In this document: positions 46,803 through 54,124 of the stretch, one piece after another | How positions within the stretch are numbered: position 1 is the first letter of the stretch | How the letters are laid out: each line of letters opens with the position of its first letter | From: Streptomyces antimycoticus | Lineage (GTDB): Bacteria > Actinomycetota > Actinomycetes > Streptomycetales > Streptomycetaceae | Length of the DNA stretch: 64,000 nt | Direction of reading: 5' to 3' | Assembly (NCBI RefSeq): GCF_005405925.1 | Contig: NZ_BJHV01000001.1 | Coordinates: 7,936,001 to 8,000,000 of the forward strand | Position numbers and translations under genes: made by a program | The notes under the pieces: model-generated | Database searches by the model: none | Seen by the model: only the letters and a program-made list of their open reading frames with translations | What the model was told of the DNA's origin: nothing

Positions 46803-48011
46803 TCAGAGTTGGCGGCCCAGGGACAGAGCGGTCACCGGCTTACCCAGGGCTTTGGTGACGATTTCGGCGACCGTGTCGCGGTCTTCGAGCGGGGCGATGC
46901 CGACCAGATTGGCGAACGCCGCCTCGGCACCCAGGACATCGGCGATCTTCTGAAACGCAATCAACTCGCGTAGCTGCGGCGCCCAGCCGACCTCACCGGC
47001 CTGCTGGCAGGTGGCGAGGTTCCTCGCGATCCGTACCGCCGTCCTGTTGATCTTCAAGGCGGTCGCCAGGTCGTAGTCCGACCCCACCTGGATCTGTACC
47101 GAGAACCGGCTGGCGAGGGCCTCGGTCAGCACCGCGCCATGAACCCCGGGGTTGTGGCCCGCGATGACGTAGAAGCCCTCGGCGGCGGTGATCGTCTCGC
47201 CCTTGTGCGCCTTGACCTGAATCTGGCGCCGCCCGTCCATCGCCGGATACAGCGCTGCCAGCACCTTCGGGGAGATCAGGGTCGCATCGTCCAGCAGCAG
47301 GGCCCGCCCCTCCTGCATGGCCGTCACCAACGGCCCGTAGATGAACTCATAACCACCGTGCTGATCCTGGGTGTACTCCCCGATCAGGTCACCGACCGTC
47401 GTGTCACCGTCCCCGGCAACCGTGATCAGGTCCGGAAAGGCAGCCTCGATCAGCGAGGTCTTGCCCGTCCCCGGCGGACCGTAGAGCAACACCGGCACAC
47501 CCGCCTCGCGCAGCCGCCGCAGCGCCTCGACATCGGGGAGGTTGGCCAGCGCCCGGGGGTGATACTGCTGCCCGTTCGGGCGGGTCACCGGCCCGGGCCG
47601 CCCACCCGGCGGGCCAACGGCGGGCGTCGGCCGAGCCGTGGATGGCGGGGCCGGTGGCGTACAGGCCGGGCCGGGTGGCCCGGGTGCCGTGGCGTGTGCG
47701 GCGGCTGCGGCGGTGGTCGCTGTTGCCCGGTACATACGGGGGTTGAAACCGACTCGCACCGCCTCCCCTCGGCGTACGAGGGTTTCACACGCGTTACCGA
47801 TCGCACCGCCGGAATGCCCCAGCATGTTGACCAGCTCCGTGACACTGAACTGCGCCCCCGGCGCGCCTCCGACCAGGGCCTTCGCGATACGGGCCCGCAA
47901 CTCACCCGGACGGGCCTTCCCATTCACGGGGGTTGTGGAGGCCGACGGGCCTGCCGGAGGGTTCGGTGTGGCCGAGTTGGGCGTCGGAGACAACTGAGCG
48001 GCACTGGTCAT
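46803..48011 (-). CDS. MoxR-like AAA ATPase with N-terminal winged helix
   Basis: The 402-residue protein starts at ATG 48011 after AAGGAAAG. Residues about 30-95 are a winged helix (ELRARIAKALVGGAPGAQFS, GGAIGNACETLVRRGEAVRV). After a Pro-rich linker comes the ATPase: Walker A VLLYGPPGTGKTSLIEAAF, GEYTQDQHGGYEFIYGPLVT, Walker B-like GRALLLDDATLISPKVLAAL (DDAT where most MoxR proteins have DEIN), sensor FYVIAGHNPGVHG, and arginine finger region LASRFSVQIQVGSDYDLA. It is the first gene under control element B and pairs with the VWA-metallopeptidase gene. Confidence 0.85.
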   Translation of the reverse strand: MTSAAQLSPTPNSATPNPPAGPSASTTPVNGKARPGELRARIAKALVGGAPGAQFSVTELVNMLGHSGGAIGNACETLVRRGEAVRVGFNPRMYRATATTAAAAAHATAPGPPGPACTPPAPPSTARPTPAVGPPGGRPGPVTRPNGQQYHPRALANLPDVEALRRLREAGVPVLLYGPPGTGKTSLIEAAFPDLITVAGDGDTTVGDLIGEYTQDQHGGYEFIYGPLVTAMQEGRALLLDDATLISPKVLAALYPAMDGRRQIQVKAHKGETITAAEGFYVIAGHNPGVHGAVLTEALASRFSVQIQVGSDYDLATALKINRTAVRIARNLATCQQAGEVGWAPQLRELIAFQKIADVLGAEAAFANLVGIAPLEDRDTVAEIVTKALGKPVTALSLGRQL

Positions 48012-48101
48012 CGCAGTCTTTCCTTTTCGCAGCCCCGGAGCCTTTCGGGCATACTCCACCTGCAATCCGTATTCAGGCGGACCCTGTTGGCCTGGATTTC
48101 T

Positions 48102-48202
48102 TTCCCGGAATTCCCGGGAACACGACCAATATAGCTCGACTCGCGGCTCGTTTCGACGAGAATTCGGGCTTGAAATTGCCGGAATTCTCGCGAATTCACG
48201 AC
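48102..48202 (-). promoter_or_regulatory. Control element B: second copy of the 101-bp bipartite element, upstream of the MoxR operon
   Basis: On the minus strand the upstream box (48174-48202) has perfect inverted half-sites GAATTC separated by four bases. The -35-like TCGAAA is at 48151-48156, the -10-like TATATT at 48128-48133 (17-bp spacing), and the dyad TTCCCGGAATTCCCGGGAA (plus strand) at 48102-48120. The 26-bp inner box differs from element A at three positions, the 29-bp box at two, and the 34-bp spacer is unrelated except for the TCGA at -35. The -10 lies 117 nt before the MoxR ATG. Confidence 0.78.
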
Positions 48203-48277
48203 GGGAATTCATGGCAATTCGCGGGGGCACGACGCTTTGCGTCGTGCACGGCGGCGTGGACGACGCTTCCCCAAGCC

Positions 48278-48368
48278 ACCCGGCGCGGCCACCCGGCGCG
48301 GCCACCCGGCGCGGCCACCCGGCGCGGCCACCCGGCGCGGCCACCCGGCGCGGCCACCCGGCGCGGCC
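48278..48368. repeat. Seven perfect tandem copies of a 13-bp unit
   Basis: Unit ACCCGGCGCGGCC is repeated seven times without change (91 bp). As 13 is not a multiple of three the array is open in all frames and gives long spurious readings on both strands. It separates the MoxR promoter from degenerate transposon sequence. Perfect identity suggests recent slippage. From 48369 to 48700 I see only fragments without a start. Confidence 0.92.
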
Positions 48369-48699
48369 ACCCTCGGCTACGCCTGGGTGGCCGCGCCTCA
48401 CCTTGAGGCGTCGGCCGACCGCAACGTGCCGGCCGGCGAGGAGCTTATGGGGTTAAGGAATGGAAGGTGGCTGAGGACGGGGCACGCCTTGCGGACAGGT
48501 GAGCGGGCATCCGTTGCAGGGTGAGTTGCGGTGGCCAGGGCCGCCGGGTTCAGGTAGATCGGGATGCGTTTCTGCACCGATATACAGTCGCCCTCGCCGG
48601 CGCCCGGCTCGTATACGGCCTGTCCTGCGGTGATGCGGGGCGCGGGGCGTCGCATCCAAAGGCGGGCGCGGAAACGGCCCCCGAAACGACTACGGAAGC

Positions 48700-48882
48700 G
48701 ACGGGGGAAACGCCAGCGAGCCATGCGGCCCCTTTGCCGACTCATCGTTCGAGCGCTGGCAGGGGCGCGAGCTGCGGCCGTACGAGCAGTCGTGGGTGCC
48801 GGGCGACGATCCGTACAGCGAGGCGGCCGCCACGCTGTTCCTAGATGCGCTTGTCCGTGCCCGATTCGCGTCGCCAGCGTAG
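48700..48882 (+). pseudogene. Orphan C-terminal gene fragment
   Basis: One plus-strand frame has clearly protein-like text to a TAG: CGPFADSSFERWQGRELRPY, EQSWVPGDDPYSEAAATLFL, DALVRARFASPA. No start and no matching upstream portion are present, so it is the tail of a gene cut by the neighbouring rearrangement. It overlaps the end of the ISAs1-type remnant on the other strand. Family not recognised. Confidence 0.4.
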
Positions 48883-49491
48883 GGTTTGGAGGGCCTGGGA
48901 CGCGTCGAGGTGGGCGAACGCGGCGGTCTTTAATCGGCGGATGTCGTCGCGATTGTGGGCGCGGGTGCGGTCGTAGTGGTCCAGCGCGATGTCCCACCAG
49001 GGGAATTGGCGAACTCGATCGTGGCCAGGGGTTCTTGTTGGCGATGGCGAAGTAGTAGGCGCCTCGGGAGCAGAGGTAGATGCCGTGGTCGTGCAGGGTG
49101 TGTAGGGCATCGGCGTGATCACGGTGACCTGGCGCTGGGCGAGCAAGCTGCCGGTGTGCTCCACCGTGGCGAGTAGCGCGATGGCCGCCCGGCCCGGGCG
49201 GCGTGAGCCGCGCAGCGTCTTGCCGTCGACCGCGATCGCCCGCGGGACCGGGCGCCTGCTGGCGTCGGCGGCGGGCTCTTTCGCGCAGGCTGTCAGGAAG
49301 GCGCCGGCGGCCTGATCCGGTCGCCGCACACAGCAGCGCAGGCAGCGGCGGGCTCGACGGTCGCGGGGATCAGGCAGCGGCGCCAGAAAGCCGTGCAGGC
49401 GAACGGCATTGGCGGCCGGCACCGGTGTATCGGTGTGGGGGCCAGGTGCTCCTGGGGAAGCGGGCATGGGGGATGATGAAGGGGCAGGCAC
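48841..49491 (-). pseudogene. ISAs1-family transposase remnant
   Basis: Three stretches match ISAs1-type transposases in the right order but with large pieces missing between them: LHGFLAPLPDPRDRRARR near the N-terminus, RAIAVDGKTLRGSRRPGR with ALLATVEHTGSLLAQRQVT around the DDE core, and NRDDIRRLKTAAFAHLDASQ, ALQTLRWRRESG at the C-terminus. At 216 residues it is about half the usual length and cannot be active. It marks old insertion and deletion at this spot. Confidence 0.6.
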
Positions 49492-49617
49492 AGACTCGCT
49501 CGGTGATCAACGGACTCGATACCCACGTGATCATCTGAGCCAGTGCCTGCACCGCTTCCAGGGCCTGCCAGGGGTTCGTACTGCGTGGGAAGCGCCGACC
49601 CTCTGAACGCGGTAGTG

Positions 49618-52600
49618 TCACACGTCGCGGACTTCCCAGCCCCTCAACCCCTCGTAGGAGAAACCCACAACACAGGTGACGCGATGGTGCGCTGAACGGC
49701 GCTGGTGGCCGGGACGACCCGGTACGTAGAAGACCGGCAAACCATTGACATCAATCCAACCCTTTGTCGGCCCCACGTACTGGCCCACTCGGCCCTCGAC
49801 ACGGGACAGCAGAGTCGCATGCCTAAAGAAGTTACGGTTGCTATCCCATTCACCCAGGCGTGACTGATGGACAAGGCCGCCGATGCCCACGCCTGATCCG
49901 AGCCACTCGAAGCTCTTGGTTCGATCGGTACGGTACTGAGCGCGCCTCCTGCACTCCTCCATGTAGCGTTCGGCCTCACCGCGGGCAACGGGTGACGAGG
50001 AATCGAAGTACTTGAGGACGTGGAGCACGTATAGGTAGTAACTCGACTCAAGCGAGGGGTTATCCAGGTGCCACGTGGAGAACTGTCCGATGAGTTCGTC
50101 GACCGATGGAGGGTTGGATACATGGCGTGCGGCCCTGATCCAAAGCCGCATGGTCCGGTCGTCACCCGACTGCTCGCGGAGGTTCACCTGTAGCAACGTC
50201 TCAATAGTCTGCATGTCCTTGGGCTTAAGGCCATGCCACTGGCCCCCCGCCTTCTTTAGATAGACCCAGACCAGACTGCGGCGCACGGAGGGGCTGTCAA
50301 CATCGGCCCGTCCGAGCAGGCTCCGATAACGTTGCACAGCCTCCTCGTGATTGCCATACAGCTCATCCAGCTGTGCTCGGCACTTGACGGCGAATTTGCT
50401 CGGCTGTTCGGCCGTCCGCAATTGTGCCACCTGCGCCAGCAGGTCCTCGGATTTCTCCAGGGCTGTGTCGACGAGATACTCGCCGGTGTAGGTGAACACT
50501 GGTCGATTGTTGCCGTCGACCTGCTGGCGTGCGTAATCGGCGAGACGCAGCAGCATCTGCACCTCGCTGATGTAGCCGTGCTCGTTATCCCTGCGCAGCT
50601 CCCGCGAGGTGCTGAACGCTTCGCTCGCGACCTCGGCAGACCGAACCACTGGGCCAAGAGTGGATTTTCGGTCCATCAGGTCGTAGACCTCCTGGCGGTG
50701 GATCATGCCCTTCATGTGGTAGACGACGGAATCGCTGTTGGAGAGATCCAGTGCCCGGTCGATGCTGCTTTTCGCTCGTGCGAGATCATGCATGCGTACT
50801 GCCTGGTAGCGAGCCAGATGAGCGTGTAGGTGGGACTCCGACGGGAAGAGCAGCGTCAGTTGTTGCAACAGCCGAACCGCAGAATTAGGTAGGCTGATGT
50901 CCTCTATCAGCTGCGAGAACGACCGGGAGGCAGCCTGTTCCGTCCCCATGAGCTCCCTGCTGTCCCGGTAGATGAAGATACGCTCGATGAGGTCGAGTTC
51001 AGTGTCTCCCACCACGCCGACGCCACTGTGGCACAGTCGGGCAAAACTGATCGCCGCATCGGCGAGACCCGCCTTCCACTGGCTCGTGGTCTGCAACCCG
51101 GCGCTCAACAACTGGCTGAGCACCGCTTCCGCGAACAGCGCATGAGCCATGCGCCATACCCCGGGCTCCTCCTGCACTAGTAGATCCAGTACCTGATCTG
51201 GCAGCAGGGCGGCCAGTGAGACCGGTCGAGTGGCCGGGACTTGGAGCATTTCCGCGAAGAGCTGGGAGGGCATGCCCTTCTGCCCGTAGTGATGAGCCAG
51301 CGCGATGTGCTGCAACACCTCGCGATGAGCGGACTCCAGGCCATCGAGCCGAGTCATGACGTATCGATCCAGTCCGCGGAAATCCCGGCCGTACGCAGCG
51401 AGGCCGAAGTGGAAGGGGACCCTCTCTCGCTGGTTTCCACTGTGTCGTATCCTGCGCAGTTCGAGGGATCGGTCCGGGCGGGCCCGGGTGTATTCCTCCA
51501 GGAATCGATCGGCTTCCTGATCAAGCAAGAAGCTGGGCAGCTGCACAACACGTTGGTCATCGATCGCGGATATGGCGCGGCGCTGTACCTGGAGAACGAC
51601 CGCACTGACCTGACGATTCTGAAGCGAGTCATACAGGTCGCTCAGCAGACGCTCAGGAACCCGGCTGCTTTCGGCGAGTACGAGCACGCGTCGTTGGGTC
51701 ACATGTCCCAGTCGCATGATGCGCTCGGCATTGTCCTCCGCCCACTTGTTCCCTACGTGCTGCGCGGAGGGATTGCCGAGTAGGATGGCACAGGGATAGA
51801 GGTAGTGAAGGTCCCAAAGCACACGGCGAGCGACCGTCGTCCCTCCCGCGCCGGATGTGTGATACAGGTTCACCCGAACCGGTCGGCCCCCGCGGTCGAG
51901 TTCCCTGGCGACCTTGGCATGGAGGCTGGTGGTCTTACTTCTGTCGACGTCTGCTCGACGGCTGAGTGCATACCAGCTGATCTCACTGCCCTGGAGAAAG
52001 TCACGGCTGTCGTCGTCTGACTCCTCGCTCGGAGGGTCCAGGTAGAGGACCTCCAGTTCCTCTTCGATCCAGGGTGCATCGACAGCATCGAGCATCACGG
52101 GAGCCCCTGAAACGCTGGGCAGGGTGCGTTGCGGCCCGTCGGAGGCGCTCTTCTCGGGCTCCAGGCGAGCGAGGCCAGCGCAGAGCTGCTGCAGAGAAAT
52201 GGGAATGACATCGGCCTCGAACGGGCCAGCCACTTGCTCGTACGCGGAAGCCTCATCGGTGGCGATCACGACGTCCAGGGCTTCGCCGCTGCTCCCCGCC
52301 AAGTCGCCGAGCAGCGAGTGCAGGATCTGGATCTCCGAGGTGTCGTATCCGAGGATCAGACAGGTCACGGGTGCGGGGTGCAACGACGCGGCCAGCTGTG
52401 CGAGGTGGCGGCTCAGGTCTCGGCCGTATTGGGCCGACCATTTCCGAAAGGTGAGGGGTGTTGGAGGCTCACTTCCCGTGGTCAGACCCTTGGCAAAGAT
52501 CCATTGCGATGCATTGCGCCCGCCCAGAGCCATCGTCTCGTCCGAGGGCAGAACTCGATAGAGACTCCTGACGAGAGTCATCTCCCTTTCGAGTTCCCCT

Positions 52601-53319
52601 ATCAGGCCGCCCTGCTCACTCAGCGGGTCGAGGTCGACGACTGCGGACCACGGAGGTGCGGTCAGACCGCGCAACGTCGCAAGCCCGGATGCCTCAATGC
52701 GCGGGGCGACGAGAACGAAGCGACGGGCATCGCTGAAGCGCTGGACACGTTCGAGGAAGCGTTCCCAGGCATCTTCAAGGGGAGCGTTGTCACCGCGCAG
52801 AGGCTCAGGGCTGCCGCCATTCATCCACTGCACAATCCACCGAAGAGTGTCGCCGGTTGCCACGGCGTTGCTGCTGCCCCTGCGGTAGTACGTGACACCG
52901 TGCACGAGCGTTGCCGGGCCCAGGTGCTCATTGAGCTTGTTGCGCCACTCGCGGCGGACGTGGAAAGGGCCACGGCGGTCACGCGCGATGGTCAGAACCG
53001 CGTACAACGTCTCGTCGAGCTGAATGGGCTCCAGGCTGAAACGAGGCGTTGGCTCAATGGCGGAGGCCAGTAACTGCTGCCAGTCGGCGTCGTCAGGGAC
53101 GCTGCCCACACCGAGAAAGTCGAACTGACCGTTGCCCTGATCCTTGACGCCGAAGACGATGTGTGCGTCCTCTTCTCTTGGTGTGTTGGCCATGCTGATC
53201 ACATCAATGACGAGATCAGCTTTGCCCTTGGGAGTGGACGTGTCATGCAACTTGGTCTTGTAGTCGTGGCACTCGCCCTCGGCCCGTCGAAGGAGCACCT
53301 GCAGTTCTTCCGGAGTCAC
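49618..53319 (-). CDS. SAMD9-like STAND protein: AlbA/Schlafen, Rossmann-like, P-loop NTPase, helical repeats, OB-like C-terminus
   Basis: A single 1233-residue protein from GTG 53319. Residues 1-170: AlbA_2/Schlafen domain (EGECHDYKTKLHD, DVISMANTPREEDAHIVFGV, PGPFHVRREW-type text). About 190-400: Rossmann-like domain (FVLVAPRIEASGLATLRGL, CLILGYDTSEIQILHSLLGD). About 480-640: NTPase with the atypical Walker A YHTSGAGGTTVARRVLWDL, lacking the usual Lys, then RVLVLAESSRVPERL. About 700-1100: helical, TPR-like repeats. C-terminus: GRVGQYVGPTKGWIDVNG, VFYVPGR, VTCVVGFSYEGLRG, OB-fold-like. This order is that of animal SAMD9. In SAMD9 the AlbA part is a tRNA-cleaving effector; an abortive antiviral role here is inference. 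GC is visibly lower than in neighbours. Confidence 0.72.
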   Translation of the reverse strand: MTPEELQVLLRRAEGECHDYKTKLHDTSTPKGKADLVIDVISMANTPREEDAHIVFGVKDQGNGQFDFLGVGSVPDDADWQQLLASAIEPTPRFSLEPIQLDETLYAVLTIARDRRGPFHVRREWRNKLNEHLGPATLVHGVTYYRRGSSNAVATGDTLRWIVQWMNGGSPEPLRGDNAPLEDAWERFLERVQRFSDARRFVLVAPRIEASGLATLRGLTAPPWSAVVDLDPLSEQGGLIGELEREMTLVRSLYRVLPSDETMALGGRNASQWIFAKGLTTGSEPPTPLTFRKWSAQYGRDLSRHLAQLAASLHPAPVTCLILGYDTSEIQILHSLLGDLAGSSGEALDVVIATDEASAYEQVAGPFEADVIPISLQQLCAGLARLEPEKSASDGPQRTLPSVSGAPVMLDAVDAPWIEEELEVLYLDPPSEESDDDSRDFLQGSEISWYALSRRADVDRSKTTSLHAKVARELDRGGRPVRVNLYHTSGAGGTTVARRVLWDLHYLYPCAILLGNPSAQHVGNKWAEDNAERIMRLGHVTQRRVLVLAESSRVPERLLSDLYDSLQNRQVSAVVLQVQRRAISAIDDQRVVQLPSFLLDQEADRFLEEYTRARPDRSLELRRIRHSGNQRERVPFHFGLAAYGRDFRGLDRYVMTRLDGLESAHREVLQHIALAHHYGQKGMPSQLFAEMLQVPATRPVSLAALLPDQVLDLLVQEEPGVWRMAHALFAEAVLSQLLSAGLQTTSQWKAGLADAAISFARLCHSGVGVVGDTELDLIERIFIYRDSRELMGTEQAASRSFSQLIEDISLPNSAVRLLQQLTLLFPSESHLHAHLARYQAVRMHDLARAKSSIDRALDLSNSDSVVYHMKGMIHRQEVYDLMDRKSTLGPVVRSAEVASEAFSTSRELRRDNEHGYISEVQMLLRLADYARQQVDGNNRPVFTYTGEYLVDTALEKSEDLLAQVAQLRTAEQPSKFAVKCRAQLDELYGNHEEAVQRYRSLLGRADVDSPSVRRSLVWVYLKKAGGQWHGLKPKDMQTIETLLQVNLREQSGDDRTMRLWIRAARHVSNPPSVDELIGQFSTWHLDNPSLESSYYLYVLHVLKYFDSSSPVARGEAERYMEECRRRAQYRTDRTKSFEWLGSGVGIGGLVHQSRLGEWDSNRNFFRHATLLSRVEGRVGQYVGPTKGWIDVNGLPVFYVPGRPGHQRRSAHHRVTCVVGFSYEGLRGWEVRDV

Positions 53320-53351
53320 CTAACCCCCGCCTCTCGTGGCACCAGCTGGAG

Positions 53352-53363
53352 AATGTGCACATT
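53352..53363. promoter_or_regulatory. Perfect 12-bp palindrome before the SAMD9-like gene
   Basis: AATGTGCACATT is a perfect palindrome about 33 nt upstream of the GTG start on the minus strand. A smaller repeat ACTGT-N5-ACAGT lies at 53415-53429. Either may be an operator keeping a toxic gene low. Function is inference. Confidence 0.4.
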
Positions 53364-53559
53364 TCCCATAACCCCGCGCAAACACGGTTATTGGAGTCTA
53401 CTCGCAGTCTGCTGACTGTTTCTGACAGTGCGTTGACGAGGCTCGCGGATCGTATTATGAGTCGTTGCTGATCTTGACCCGGCCAGCTCAACTTGCTGCC
53501 TCGTCGAACCGACGGGACCGGTCGCTATCGCCGACCCACAGGCCAGGCGATTGCGAGAC

Positions 53560-53957
53560 GTGAAGGCCACCGCCTATGAGCCGCGGGCCTTCGACATCGC
53601 CGACCGGCTGCGCCGGATGGGCTGGCAGCAGACCGGACCCGAAGGCGAGGACGACTTCGCCGCGGGCCAGCCGCGCTACGTATTCCAGGTCTCCTTCGCC
53701 GGGCGGACGATCGAGGAGGTCCAGCGCGGCTTCAACCAGCAGTGGCGCCGCAACATCAAGAAAACGGAGAAGGGGGCGTCAAGGTCATCCAGGGCGGCCA
53801 CGAGGACCTGCCTGCCTTCTACCAGATCTAGGTTGAGACCGCCGAACGGGATCGGTTCATTCCACGCCCGCTGGCCTACTTCCAGCGGATGTGGACCACG
53901 CTCGAGACCGAGGACGACGACCGCATGCGCCTCTACCTCGCTCAGCACCAAGGCGAG
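53560..53957 (+). pseudogene. Left half of a femX-like gene (peptidoglycan bridge-forming acyltransferase), broken
   Basis: The reading YEPRAFDIADRLRRMGWQQT, YVFQVSFAGRTIEEVQRGFN, QQWRRNIKKTEK is the middle of a Fem-type (lipid II amino-acyl transferase) protein. The frame breaks in the G run 53772-53776, then continues VIQGGHEDLPAFYQI, a TAG where the family has Tyr, VETAERDRFIPRPLAYFQRM and MRLYLAQHQGE, where homology stops at 53957. About 150 N-terminal residues are missing. The matching right half lies at 59624-59948. This is a decayed gene, not functional. Confidence 0.7.
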
Positions 53958-54124
53958 TGTCCGCGTACTCCCGAACGCGCACCGGTTGGTACGGACGAAA
54001 GTGCACCGCCTGCCTACGTGAACCTCGCACGGGCCGCACCGTGTGGGACGGCCCTTCCCGAATCCCAACCCGCCGCCCCCTCGCAGGATGCACCTGTTCG
54101 TTCACCGCGAGCCCGCGGCAGAAG

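Noticed and set aside
48278..48368. 13-bp array considered as a CRISPR array or replication iterons
   Set aside because: No spacers between units, GC-only units unlike typical iterons, and no replication initiator gene next to it.
46803..48401. N-terminal extension of the MoxR protein to 48401
   Set aside because: The extension would be encoded by the 13-bp repeat and the promoter element; the ATG at 48011 has an AAGGAAAG and protein-like text begins there.
47933..48406. Plus-strand reading through element B and the 13-bp array
   Set aside because: It arises from the control element and repeat sequence on the non-coding strand of the MoxR leader; no start signal and no conservation with element A in frame.
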